Below, piece by piece: positions 24,345-32,434 of a DNA stretch of 64,000 nucleotides. Source of the stretch: Anaerosacchariphilus polymeriproducens (GTDB taxonomy: Bacteria > Bacillota > Clostridia > Lachnospirales > Lachnospiraceae). The DNA lies in NCBI RefSeq assembly GCF_003363435.1, contig NZ_QRCT01000050.1, positions 1 to 64,000 of the forward strand, read 5' to 3'. Within the stretch, counting starts at the first letter, position 1. Each line of letters begins with the position of its first letter. A program made the translations under genes and the position numbers. The notes under the pieces were generated by a model. That model did no database searches. It saw only the letters and a list, made by a program, of their open reading frames with translations, and was not told the DNA's origin.

Positions 24345-24632
24345 TTAATTATTAGATCGCCACATAATTCTTAATATAATTCCGATAATAAAATAAGTAC
24401 CACAAGTTAATATACCAAGAACAATTATCCAGAAAGTTCTTAAGTACCACGGCAATCTTCTTACTTTGTCATTTGTAACTGCAGAGGCATTGCTTGAAGC
24501 AGTATTATTAATTACTATATTTTTATCATCCGTTTTCAATTCCTCTACTTGCTTACCGCATTTGGGACAAATAATACAATCAATATCAATAATTTCACCG
24601 CAATGTTTACAATATTTCGTTTCTTTTTCCAA
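24345..24632 (-). CDS. Zinc-ribbon membrane protein, about 95 aa
   Basis: An N-terminal zinc ribbon (YCKHCGEIIDIDCIICPKCGK, two CxxC pairs, shortened here by one reading) is followed by a polar linker and a C-terminal hydrophobic region (WYLRTFWIIVLGILTCGTYF, then IIGIILRIMW). The start is probably a TTG at 24632 with AGGGAAGG upstream; another TTG at 24662 would add ten residues. No ATG is available. Similar zinc-ribbon/TM proteins are common in Clostridia and phages without assigned role. It is the prophage gene closest to the cotJC junction. Confidence 0.6.
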   Translation of the reverse strand: MEKETKYCKHCGEIIDIDCIICPKCGKQVEELKTDDKNIVINNTASSNASAVTNDKVRRLPWYLRTFWIIVLGILTCGTYFIIGIILRIMWRSNN

Positions 24633-24742
24633 AATCCTTCCCTCTTTCTTTCGTTTTCGCAATTAGTTAAATAATTGACTTTATTCCATAATATTACATT
24701 TCTAGGTGTTTAGTCAATAGTTTGTTTAGTGGTTAATGTCAA

Positions 24743-24952
24743 TCATTTATGAGCCAATTCTTCTGTGCCAATATCATTTAATGTAGCGATTGCTTCCGGA
24801 GTAATCATAGTAAATCTTTGACTTAAATATCTTACGGCAGCTCCTAGTTCACCATCAGGTCCTCCGTATTGAGAAATAATATTCGTTGCCATAGCAGGAT
24901 TGGGATTTTTAATTTTAACTGGATATTCTAATATCTTTTCATAAGTCCACAT
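24743..24952 (-). pseudogene. cotJC: 5' fragment of cotJC (spore coat Mn-catalase family), interrupted by the prophage
   Basis: The 69 residues match the start of CotJC: MWTYEKILEYPVKIKNPNP, ISQYGGPDGELGAAVRYLSQR and IGTEELAH. Full-length CotJC is about 190-220 residues and continues after ELAH with the remaining di-manganese helices; here the frame reads one Lys and stops. A proper ribosome site (AAAGGAG) and a mother-cell-type promoter precede it, so the 5' end is intact. Everything left of it belongs to the prophage, so the 3' part of cotJC is expected beyond the other prophage end, outside the window. CotJC is an inner coat protein with manganese catalase homology. Confidence 0.85.
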
Positions 24953-24984
24953 TAATTAAACTCCTTTAAGTAATATTCATAGGT

Positions 24985-25011
24985 TATTATATGATGTATT
25001 TATATATAAGT
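24985..25011 (-). promoter_or_regulatory. Candidate SigK-type promoter of cotJC
   Basis: On the minus strand AC (25011-25010), 16 bp, then CATATAATA (24993-24985) matches the B. subtilis SigK pattern AC-N16-CATANNNTA. The -10 also resembles the SigE element. Consistent with mother-cell expression during sporulation; matched by eye only. Confidence 0.45.
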
Positions 25012-25090
25012 TCGAAATGTTTTTTGAAAGTATCATAATCTCTTTCAAGAAACATAAAATATATAATAAAATATTAGCTAAGAGGTTTTT

Positions 25091-26797
25091 ATGCCGCCTG
25101 ATGAACAAGAACGCATGATGAGTGATCAATATGCAGACATACTTATAGAATATGGTGGAGATGAATCTATTTTTGAACAATTTCCTGATTCTGCTGTAAA
25201 AATTATAAATTTCTTATATGCTGTAGTTCATATACCTGTTGAATTATTTACGTTAGATTTTTTTGAAAAGTGGGGATATTCAATTATACCGAACTGTTTT
25301 GGGATTATTAGTCATTCAAGTATTGAGTCAACAGGAATTCCAAGGATTAGAAGAATTTCAAATTATAGTCTTAGAGGTCAGGGGGTTTTGATTGGTGTCA
25401 TAGATACTGGAATTGATTATTTAAATCCGGTATTTCAGAATGCAGACAATACAACTAGAATAGTTTCAATTTGGGATCAGACTATTTCCAGTGATAAAAG
25501 TCCAAAGAACTTTGAGTATGGAACCGAATATACGAAAGAAGATATTAATCTGGCGTTAAAAAGCGAACAACCTTTTAATATCGTACCAAGTATGGACGAA
25601 AATGGCCATGGTACAATGGTGGCCGGTATTGCAGCTGGAAATGAGGTGCCGGAAAGCAATTTTTATGGAATTGCAACGGATTCTGAATTAGTAGTTGTAA
25701 AATTAAAACAAGCCAAATCTTATTTGAGAGAATTTTTTTTGATTCCTGAAGGTACTGTATGTTACTCTGAGGTAGATATTTTGTTTGGATTATACTATTT
25801 GTTAGAGGCTGCAAATGAATTAAAACGGCCATTGGTGATTTGCATAGCAGTAGGTTCTTCGAAAGGGGGACATGATGGAAGAGGTATATTATGTGATGTA
25901 CTTTCTCAGATTGCTTCCAGACCCGGAATTGGAGTTGTGGTCGCAGCAGGAAATGAGGGAAATGAAAGAAGACATTATTATGGAAGTATTGATCAAAGAA
26001 GAGGCAGCGATGCTGTAGAAATTATGGTTGGAAACAATGAAAAGGGTATGATTTTAGAGTTATGGGGAGAGTCTCCCAATATTTATTCGGTAGATATTAT
26101 TTCTCCATCCGGTGAATATGTGCCTAGAGTACCTGTTTCATTAAGTGATGTAACTGAAATATCTTTTATATTTGAAAGAACGAAAATATATTTGCTTAAT
26201 GAATTGGTTGAAACTCAAACGGGAGATCAGGTTTTTTTATTTCGCTTTGTAGAACCATCTCCTGGTATCTGGAGAATAAATGTATTTGAAAAAGGAGACT
26301 TAAATCGAGGGTTTCACATGTGGCTGCCTATGGATAAGTTTATATCAGATGATACTTTTTTTATAGATCCAGATATCTATACTACGGTATTAGCGCTTGG
26401 AAATACATTTGTACCTATTACTGTCACAGCATATAATGATATTGATGAAAGCTTATATTTATTTGCCAGTAGAGGATATACAAGAACCAATGCAATTAAA
26501 CCGGATTTAGCTGCTCCCGGTGTGAATGTAATAGGTCCTGCACCTGGAAATGGTTTTGTGGCTTATACTGGAACCAGTGTTGCAGCTGCGCATACTGCCG
26601 GAGTTACTGCTATGATATTAGAATGGGCGAATACTAGTAAAGCGATACCAAATATAAGTACGATAGAATTAAAAAAATTATTGTTGAGAGGAGCCAGAAG
26701 AAAGACTGATGTAGAATACCCTAACAGGGAATGGGGTTATGGGATATTAGATATTTACAATGTATTTAATGCATTACGTACTGAATTTTTCCAATAA
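25091..26797 (+). CDS. CspB-like subtilisin (S8) protease of the spore germination type, 568 aa
   Basis: Subtilase with an intact triad: D105 in VIDTGIDY, H173 in NGHGTMVAG and S496 in GTSVAAAHTAG. Residues about 1-95 form a prodomain; residues about 310-470, between the catalytic His/Asn and Ser, are a beta-rich insert fitting the jellyroll domain of Clostridia Csp proteases. Csp proteases activate the cortex hydrolase SleC during germination (family knowledge), and a SleC-like gene lies 1.4 kb downstream. The gene runs opposite to cotJA/B and cotJC and separates them. A terminator follows. Confidence 0.82.
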   Translation: MPPDEQERMMSDQYADILIEYGGDESIFEQFPDSAVKIINFLYAVVHIPVELFTLDFFEKWGYSIIPNCFGIISHSSIESTGIPRIRRISNYSLRGQGVLIGVIDTGIDYLNPVFQNADNTTRIVSIWDQTISSDKSPKNFEYGTEYTKEDINLALKSEQPFNIVPSMDENGHGTMVAGIAAGNEVPESNFYGIATDSELVVVKLKQAKSYLREFFLIPEGTVCYSEVDILFGLYYLLEAANELKRPLVICIAVGSSKGGHDGRGILCDVLSQIASRPGIGVVVAAGNEGNERRHYYGSIDQRRGSDAVEIMVGNNEKGMILELWGESPNIYSVDIISPSGEYVPRVPVSLSDVTEISFIFERTKIYLLNELVETQTGDQVFLFRFVEPSPGIWRINVFEKGDLNRGFHMWLPMDKFISDDTFFIDPDIYTTVLALGNTFVPITVTAYNDIDESLYLFASRGYTRTNAIKPDLAAPGVNVIGPAPGNGFVAYTGTSVAAAHTAGVTAMILEWANTSKAIPNISTIELKKLLLRGARRKTDVEYPNREWGYGILDIYNVFNALRTEFFQ

Positions 26798-26826
26798 AAA
26801 GAGCTGATGTGCTGCATCAGCTCTTT
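26798..26826. terminator. Bidirectional terminator between the S8 protease and cotJB
   Basis: AAAGAGCTGATG and CATCAGCTCTTT form a perfect 12-bp stem around TGCTG, with A/T tracts outside on both strands. Confidence 0.9.
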
Positions 26827-26838
26827 GCTCAAATAAAA

Positions 26839-27102
26839 TTATAAACGAAAATTAGCTTCATAATCCCAAGGCCAAGGTTCGTTGATCCATTGCCACGGAT
26901 AAGGACTCATACTATGAGAACTAATCATACCATAATTCTGATTGTATTCATCGGTCAGATGGCTCAATTGTTTCACATAAGCATTGTATTTGGATAGCGC
27001 TTCCTGATCAGAAGGATGAGTATTGAGATACAATTTCAGATCTACTAACATTACATGGACTGCTGAAATTTCTTTTTTTAAGTTCATACTGTCGTTTCTC
27101 AA
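26839..27102 (-). CDS. cotJB: Spore coat protein CotJB, 87 aa
   Basis: Matches CotJB along its length: VMLVDLKLYLNTHPSDQEAL, then YNAYVKQLSHLTDEYNQNYG and the aromatic C-terminus PYPWQWINEPWPWDYE. It is a small structural protein of the spore coat in the mother cell. The TTG at 27102 is the likely start because AAAGGAGGG lies eight bases upstream and it overlaps the cotJA stop by four bases; the first ATG (27087) is too far from a site. Normally cotJC follows cotJB directly; here the protease gene intervenes. Confidence 0.9.
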   Translation of the reverse strand: MRNDSMNLKKEISAVHVMLVDLKLYLNTHPSDQEALSKYNAYVKQLSHLTDEYNQNYGMISSHSMSPYPWQWINEPWPWDYEANFRL

Positions 27103-27350
27103 AATAGACCCTCCTTTTGTTGACTGAAATAACGCTGATCTGAACCATTATATGGACTGAATAATTCAGGAAATGCAGTCCCTTTTTTCAGAGCATCCAT
27201 AGGACTATATAGGGAGCACATAAATTGATAAGGCACATAGGCAGCGGCTAATCTTACATTTTTTATCATCATCTCTTGTGGGATACAATTCATGTTATTA
27301 TTGTATTCTATATCATACATTTCTTTATTTGGCATTCTGCAATTTGCCAT
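27099..27350 (-). CDS. cotJA: Spore coat-associated protein CotJA, 83 aa
   Basis: Carries the CotJA core LAAAYVPYQFMCSLYSPMDA followed by KKGTAFPELFSPY. A small spore coat component, usually the first gene of cotJABC. Ribosome site AGAAGGAGA precedes the ATG. Overlaps cotJB by four bases and lies downstream of the rubrerythrin gene, probably co-transcribed from the SigE-like promoter at 28048-28020. Confidence 0.9.
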   Translation of the reverse strand: MANCRMPNKEMYDIEYNNNMNCIPQEMMIKNVRLAAAYVPYQFMCSLYSPMDALKKGTAFPELFSPYNGSDQRYFSQQKEGLF

Positions 27351-27447
27351 TTCTCTATCTCCTTCTAGGTTTTACATAAAATAATATATGTATCATATAG
27401 AATAAAGTTACTTAAAGATAAGCAGTTTATTAGTCAAAAAGACCTTT

Positions 27448-27987
27448 CTAATATACATTTTGAAACAATTTATAATAACCTTGTGGAAATCCGCAAACAG
27501 GACAAATTAAGGGGGCACATTCTCCCGATAAAATATTGCCGCATTGTAGACATATCCAAAGTACATTAACGGGTTTGCAAAAATACTGCTCATTCATTAT
27601 ATTTTCATAAATCGTTGAGAATGTTGCAGCATGAAAATAATCTATATTGGCAACTCCGCTAAATAGTGCTGCAATTTCAAGAAAACCTTCTCTTCTGGCA
27701 GTTTCAGCAAATTGTTGATACATATCACTTGCCATCTGTGTTTCGATTCGGGTAGATTCTAAAAGATTTTGGACTGTAGTAGGTAAATTCCCCTGGTTCA
27801 TTTTTCTCAACCAGATTCTGGCATGCTGCCTATTGTTATTAGCAGTAAACATAAAGAGATTTCTAATTTCTATATAGGTTTCATACTGAGCTATGTCAGC
27901 GTTAATTTCGAATTTTGCACTGGTAAGAAGTTCTGCTTCATAAGCTTTCAATAAGTTTTTATATGTCTCACTTTGCTGAAAATCCAT
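27448..27987 (-). CDS. Rubrerythrin-like spore-locus protein with altered diiron site, 179 aa
   Basis: Residues about 1-130 are a ferritin-like four-helix domain and residues about 143-172 a rubredoxin-like zinc/iron knuckle (WICLQCG then ICPVCGFPQG). In ordinary rubrerythrins each half has an ExxH ligand pair; here the first is N52-x-x-H55 and the second D116-x-x-H119, so the peroxide-reducing site is changed. The gene leads the cotJA-cotJB operon and has a SigE-like promoter, so it is likely a sporulation protein. It may bind metal differently or be structural. Confidence 0.82.
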   Translation of the reverse strand: MDFQQSETYKNLLKAYEAELLTSAKFEINADIAQYETYIEIRNLFMFTANNNRQHARIWLRKMNQGNLPTTVQNLLESTRIETQMASDMYQQFAETARREGFLEIAALFSGVANIDYFHAATFSTIYENIMNEQYFCKPVNVLWICLQCGNILSGECAPLICPVCGFPQGYYKLFQNVY

Positions 27988-28019
27988 AATTTCTCCAAGT
28001 CTAACGAAAACTTTGATAT

Positions 28020-28048
28020 ATCATATGATACTGAGTATCTTAATATTC
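28020..28048 (-). promoter_or_regulatory. Candidate SigE-type promoter of the rubrerythrin-cotJA-cotJB operon
   Basis: On the minus strand GAATATT (28048-28042) matches the SigE -35 KMATATT perfectly; 14 bp later CATATGAT (28027-28020) matches CATACAHT at six of eight positions. Supports early mother-cell expression. Judged by eye. Confidence 0.5.
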
Positions 28049-28147
28049 TATATACTTATTAAGGAAGAGTTAATAAGTAACACTATAAATTATCTTTGAA
28101 TATCATATAAAAATAAGTTAAATTCGTATAAAAGGAATTAATAAAGT

Positions 28148-29449
28148 ATGGGTGAATATAAAAAAAATAAAACAGACGTTAAAGGCAGCAGGAATATAGT
28201 ATACCCGGCACAGTTAGATACGCAGTATTTTGGGAATCTGCGGGTTCATTGTACGAGTGAAAATTTTATGCCGATAGAGGGTGCAACTGTTCAAGTTTCA
28301 TCAACTGCAACGCCAGGAACTGTTTTAGGAGAGTTTCAAACGAACAATTTAGGTTTTACGGATGAAATTATTTTACCTGCACCTGCAATGGAATATAGTT
28401 ATGAACCTGGTTCGACAGCGCAGCCTTATTCCGATTATACTTTGACAATAAATGCAGAGAATTTTGTTCCGGTCACTGTTTCTAATATTGAAGTATTACC
28501 AGAGGTAACGGCAGTTCAGGATGCGTCTTTGCGTGTGCAGAGCGAATTGAGCGAGCCTGAATTGTATGTAATACCACCGCATACATTATATGGTGATTAT
28601 CCTCCCAAAATTGCTGAGGCGGAAATTAAACCTACAACAGAAACCGGCGAAATTGTATTGCAGCAGGTCGTCATACCTGAATTTGTAGTTGTACATGATG
28701 GACCACCTACTGATACAGCTGCTAAGAATTATTATATTCGATTTAGAGATTATATTAAGAATGTTGCATCTAGTGAAATTTATGCTACGTGGCCGGATCC
28801 AACAATTTATGCAAATGTATTAGCAATATTATCTTTTACATTAAACAGGGTGTACACAGAATGGTATCGAAATAAAGGCTACAATTTCACAATAACTTCG
28901 TCGACAGCATTTGATCACAAATGGATTAATGGAAGAAATATTTTTGATAATATTGGATTAATTGTTGATGAAATTTTCGTAAATTATTTATCCAGACCCA
29001 ATGTGAAACAACCGATTTTGACCCAATATTGTGATGGCTATAAAGTCGAATGTCCGAACTGGATGACACAGTGGGGCTCAAAAGATTTAGGAGAACAAGG
29101 TTTGAGCGCAATTGAAATTCTGCGTCATTTTTACGGTGATACCATGTTCATCAATTCGGCTACCCAGGTTGCAGGAGTTCCGGTATCTTGGCCCGGAAGT
29201 AATTTGACTCTGGGTTCTAGCGGCCCGAATGTTAGAATGATACAAGAACAACTGAATAAAATTGCGGAGGCGTATACGGCAATTCCAAAAGTAGCAGTCA
29301 ATTCACAGTTTGATCAACAAACTCAAGAAGCAGTAAAAAAATTTCAAGAAGTTTTTGGCATGCCGGCATCAGGAATCGTGGATCTGCCCACATGGTATAA
29401 AATTTCTGCTATTTATGTAGCAGTATCACGAATTGCTGAAATTGGGTAA
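28148..29449 (+). CDS. sleC: SleC-like spore cortex-lytic enzyme precursor, 433 aa
   Basis: Residues about 20-175 are the pre/pro region, residues about 180-335 match the SleC catalytic (SpoIID/LytB-like lytic transglycosylase) domain with VIPEFVVVHDGPP, YIKNVASSEIYATWPDPTIY, LNRVYTEWYRNKGYNF and CPNWMTQWGSKDL, and residues about 350-425 are a peptidoglycan-binding domain (GSSGPNVRMIQEQLN ... FQEVFGMPASGIVDLPTW). SleC degrades cortex peptidoglycan during germination after Csp cleavage (known in C. perfringens and C. difficile). The CspB-like gene nearby fits. Length is close to the usual 420-440. Confidence 0.9.
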   Translation: MGEYKKNKTDVKGSRNIVYPAQLDTQYFGNLRVHCTSENFMPIEGATVQVSSTATPGTVLGEFQTNNLGFTDEIILPAPAMEYSYEPGSTAQPYSDYTLTINAENFVPVTVSNIEVLPEVTAVQDASLRVQSELSEPELYVIPPHTLYGDYPPKIAEAEIKPTTETGEIVLQQVVIPEFVVVHDGPPTDTAAKNYYIRFRDYIKNVASSEIYATWPDPTIYANVLAILSFTLNRVYTEWYRNKGYNFTITSSTAFDHKWINGRNIFDNIGLIVDEIFVNYLSRPNVKQPILTQYCDGYKVECPNWMTQWGSKDLGEQGLSAIEILRHFYGDTMFINSATQVAGVPVSWPGSNLTLGSSGPNVRMIQEQLNKIAEAYTAIPKVAVNSQFDQQTQEAVKKFQEVFGMPASGIVDLPTWYKISAIYVAVSRIAEIG

Positions 29450-29471
29450 TGCATATCAAGGAGGAGCTTAA

Positions 29472-29909
29472 TTGGAAAATAGTGAAAATTTTATAAGTAA
29501 TGGTAAATATAATTATAGGTATTTAAGACTAGAAGCACTAGTAAATGCAATGATACCCCGGACACCGGATCTTGCACAATTATATGGTACTAACATGTAT
29601 TATGGTGCATTGGATTTTTTAACTGCAGAATATTTAACTATGGTTTTAAATTATATCAAGGCTAACATATTAGAAACTATGAATTGGGAGGAGAGACTAA
29701 GTTCCTCCTTAATTAGATTTACGATGCTTGGATATTACTCGGAATGGTTTGGTTACGGTACTACACGTTTAAATAATCCTAATCAGCGGATTTTAGAATT
29801 TTATCCATTAAGCTGGGAACAGGTCGATTATCCCGGACCTGCTTTTAGTTATATTTCCTATGAAAAAGAGTATAATCAAATAAACAAAGAGATACTCAAT
29901 GAATTTTAA
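29472..29909 (+). CDS. Gluconate 2-dehydrogenase subunit 3-like protein, 145 aa
   Basis: Helical protein starting at a TTG (29472) with AAGGAGGAG upstream. It resembles the small gamma/subunit-3 partner of FAD-dependent GMC dehydrogenases: an N-terminal RLEALVNAMIPRTPDLAQLYG segment and compact helices. No Tat or Sec signal is visible, unlike periplasmic relatives, so the complex would be cytoplasmic or mother-cell located. The GMC oxidoreductase gene follows 20 bases later, supporting a two-subunit enzyme. Confidence 0.7.
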   Translation: MENSENFISNGKYNYRYLRLEALVNAMIPRTPDLAQLYGTNMYYGALDFLTAEYLTMVLNYIKANILETMNWEERLSSSLIRFTMLGYYSEWFGYGTTRLNNPNQRILEFYPLSWEQVDYPGPAFSYISYEKEYNQINKEILNEF

Positions 29910-29929
29910 AATTAGAATGGGAGAAAGAA

Positions 29930-31627
29930 ATGGACGCTGATGTTGTTATTATTGGTGCAGGTGGCGGTGGTGCTGTTGCAGCTAATGAATTAGGTCAGAA
30001 AGGAATAAAAGTTTTAGTACTTGAAGCAGGACCTTGGTATGGTAATAAAAAGTGGCCAGATCCTAATGCGGATCATGGAGCGGTAAGTAGTTCAAGTTAT
30101 GAAGATTTAAGTATTGAGATTTTGAAAAAAAATTTTACAGACTTAGAAGATGATATGAATAATTTTGAATATGGGAAATTTCGATGGGGACCTGCAAATA
30201 GAGAAAAACCTTCATGGCCGCGTATACAGGGTGATAGAGGCTTTTCCTGGCAGAATTCCGGAGTCGGTGGAAGCACACTGCACTATTTTGCAAATTCTCC
30301 TCGTGCATTTCCGGAAGCGGTTGATAATGTCTGGCCTATTTCCTATCAAGAATTAATTCCGTATTATGAAAAAGTAGAAGCAGCTTTGCCTGTTGCCTCT
30401 GCTCCTTCTACACCTAAAGAAGATATTTTTTATTACGGTGCAGCGAAAGCGGGCTGGGAATTATTAGATTCCAAAGATGTAAGAACTCCTGGCTATCGTC
30501 CGCAGCCCAATGCTATACTGCGTCCTAATTTAAATGGAGAGGGTACAGAGTCAGTGAATCCTAATTTGCAGCCGGTAGGATGTACGTTAAGGGGTCACTG
30601 TGTGAATGGCTGCCATATAGGTCCTACGGTAGAAGGGGTAGCCAAAAGATCTACATTAGTAAGTTATATACCCCGTGCACTTCGCACCGGTAATGTGGAA
30701 ATCCGTCCTAACGCATTTGTAATACAGGTATTAACAGATGCAGATAACGAAGGTCTGCATGCAGCTGGTGTTTTATACAGGGATACCTGGACAGGAGAAA
30801 TAGTAGAAGTAAGAGCAAAAGTAGTTGTTATGTCAGCCGGAGGAGTAGAAAGTCCTCGTCTTTGGCTAAATTCAGATCTACCTTTTAATGAATGGGTTGG
30901 TAAAGGGTTAATCAATCATTGGTTTGATTGTGTATCTGGGATATTTGATGAAGAAGTTTTATTAGATGCGATAGGAATTGGAGAAATTAAACCATTTGTT
31001 GGGCAAAATGCAGCTGCAAGATTCGATTATCCAGGGCTTGGTGTCGCAGAAACTTTTGGATTTAGTCCCGGATTATATTCTTCTTTGCTATATGGAACCA
31101 GCTATAAAGGAAATAGTATCTATAACAGGGTTACTGAAACGGAGCCATGGGATGTAGAAGGCTTGGTAACAGGGGAACAACTGAAAGTATTCATGAAAGA
31201 TTATAAAAGGACGTTAAGCATATTAATATTTACAGATGATCAAGTAAATCCCAATAATTATGTTACTATCGATCCTGTTATAAAAGATGAAAATGGTTCT
31301 ATTCCGGTGATAAAATATATTCCAAATAAAATTGATCAGGAAAAAAGAAATGAACTGGCATATATTTCTTCTGATATTTTAAGAAAGGCCGGAGCTAAAA
31401 TCGTAATACGTTCGAATTGGCCTCCTGATATCTTTATACATATCGCATGTACCATGAGAATGGGTTATGTTACAGATACAAATTGCGAGGCATTTCAGGT
31501 CAAAAGACTTTTCATAGCAGATAATAGTGTTTTGTTTAACGGATTGGGTGGGCCGAATCCCACACTAACAACTCAGGCATTGGCTGTTCGTACTTCGGAA
31601 AAGATCTCCGAATTATATTTTAGCTAA
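29930..31627 (+). CDS. GMC-family FAD-dependent oxidoreductase, 565 aa
   Basis: FAD-binding Rossmann start VVIIGAGGGGAVAANELGQKG, the GMC signature region NSGVGGSTLHYFANSP and the C-terminal catalytic region IHIACTMRMG and FNGLGGPNPTLTTQ. A cysteine cluster C218-x5-C224-x3-C228 (GCTLRGHCVNGC) matches where FAD-dependent sugar dehydrogenases carry a 3Fe-4S cluster. Likely oxidises an alcohol or sugar hydroxyl and passes electrons via Fe-S. No Tat signal. It follows sleC and its small subunit within a sporulation island, so a spore-related role is possible; the substrate is unknown. Confidence 0.82.
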   Translation: MDADVVIIGAGGGGAVAANELGQKGIKVLVLEAGPWYGNKKWPDPNADHGAVSSSSYEDLSIEILKKNFTDLEDDMNNFEYGKFRWGPANREKPSWPRIQGDRGFSWQNSGVGGSTLHYFANSPRAFPEAVDNVWPISYQELIPYYEKVEAALPVASAPSTPKEDIFYYGAAKAGWELLDSKDVRTPGYRPQPNAILRPNLNGEGTESVNPNLQPVGCTLRGHCVNGCHIGPTVEGVAKRSTLVSYIPRALRTGNVEIRPNAFVIQVLTDADNEGLHAAGVLYRDTWTGEIVEVRAKVVVMSAGGVESPRLWLNSDLPFNEWVGKGLINHWFDCVSGIFDEEVLLDAIGIGEIKPFVGQNAAARFDYPGLGVAETFGFSPGLYSSLLYGTSYKGNSIYNRVTETEPWDVEGLVTGEQLKVFMKDYKRTLSILIFTDDQVNPNNYVTIDPVIKDENGSIPVIKYIPNKIDQEKRNELAYISSDILRKAGAKIVIRSNWPPDIFIHIACTMRMGYVTDTNCEAFQVKRLFIADNSVLFNGLGGPNPTLTTQALAVRTSEKISELYFS

Positions 31628-31698
31628 GGTAAATGTTTTGTAATTAAGCATAGATTGTTGAAAAAAGAGCATACTAAATAGAAAAAGCAGAGGTATAA

Positions 31699-32388
31699 AT
31701 GAATGATTATATAGCATTAATTATCAGAACGACAGCCATTTTCATTTTTTTATTGCTCTTGACCAGGCTGTTAGGGAAAAGGCAGATGAGTCAATTAACA
31801 TTTTTGAACTATATCGTAGGAATAACGATAGGAAATGTTGCGGCTAGTATTATTATAGAATCTGAACATACGTTATATAAGTTTGTTGGATTATTTTGGT
31901 GGGTCATTTTAGCCGGAATAATAGGATTTATTTCTTTAAAATGGCCAAATTTTAAAGTTCTTGTTGATGGACAGCCGACAATTATTATAAAAAATGGAAC
32001 ATTGGTTAAAAAAGCATTAAAAGCCTGTCGTTTAAATATGGATGATGTGTCAATGATGTTAAGAGAAAGAAGTATTTTTTCCGTTCAAGATGTGGACTAT
32101 GCAATTCTTGAAGCGAACGGTAGATTAAGTATTATGAAAAAATCAGAAAAATTAGAAGTAACAAAAGAAAATATGAATATTAAAGTATATCCTTCCAAAT
32201 ATTTGCCGTCGGAAATAATAGTGGATGGTACCATTATGAAAAAAAATCTGGCAGAGTATAATTTAAATGAAATCTGGCTGAAAGAGCAGTTAAAAAAGCA
32301 AAATATAAAATCTGAAAAAGAAGTATTTTTTGCGCAGCTTCAAGAAGATGGATGTCTGTATATAGAAAAGAATAAAAATGAAAAGTAA
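31699..32388 (+). CDS. DUF421 membrane protein (YetF type), 229 aa
   Basis: Three N-terminal transmembrane helices (about residues 5-22, 33-55 and 60-80) with the family string TRLLGKRQMSQLTFLNYIVG, then a cytoplasmic alpha/beta domain (residues about 85-225) with VDGQPTIIIKNG and LRERSIFSVQDVDYAILEANG. YetF/DUF421 proteins are widespread in spore formers; some are linked to spore or envelope functions, biochemistry unknown. It follows the GMC gene by 71 bp. Confidence 0.85.
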   Translation: MNDYIALIIRTTAIFIFLLLLTRLLGKRQMSQLTFLNYIVGITIGNVAASIIIESEHTLYKFVGLFWWVILAGIIGFISLKWPNFKVLVDGQPTIIIKNGTLVKKALKACRLNMDDVSMMLRERSIFSVQDVDYAILEANGRLSIMKKSEKLEVTKENMNIKVYPSKYLPSEIIVDGTIMKKNLAEYNLNEIWLKEQLKKQNIKSEKEVFFAQLQEDGCLYIEKNKNEK

Positions 32389-32434
32389 GTAGATAATATT
32401 AAAGAAATACAATAAAAACAAAGGAGTAAGAAGA

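Larger units (their letters stand above)
1..24742. mobile_element. Right-hand part of a siphovirus-type prophage, right end inside cotJC
   Basis: A continuous, almost entirely rightward block of phage morphogenesis genes (terminase, portal, scaffold, capsid, tail, lysis) in the usual gene order, followed by small cargo genes. A tape measure gene and no sheath gene indicate a long non-contractile tail; at about 1014 residues the tape measure fits a tail of very roughly 150 nm (inference). The right boundary is placed at about 24742, where the reading frame of the chromosomal cotJC gene stops matching its family. The left end, integrase, CI-like repressor and replication genes are not in the window, so the element is incomplete here and starts before position 1. 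No structural gene appears frameshifted or truncated, so the late module looks functional. Confidence 0.9.

Noticed and set aside
23618-24742. tRNA gene as attachment site at the prophage's right end
   Set aside because: No tRNA-like cloverleaf seen; the interrupted frame is cotJC.
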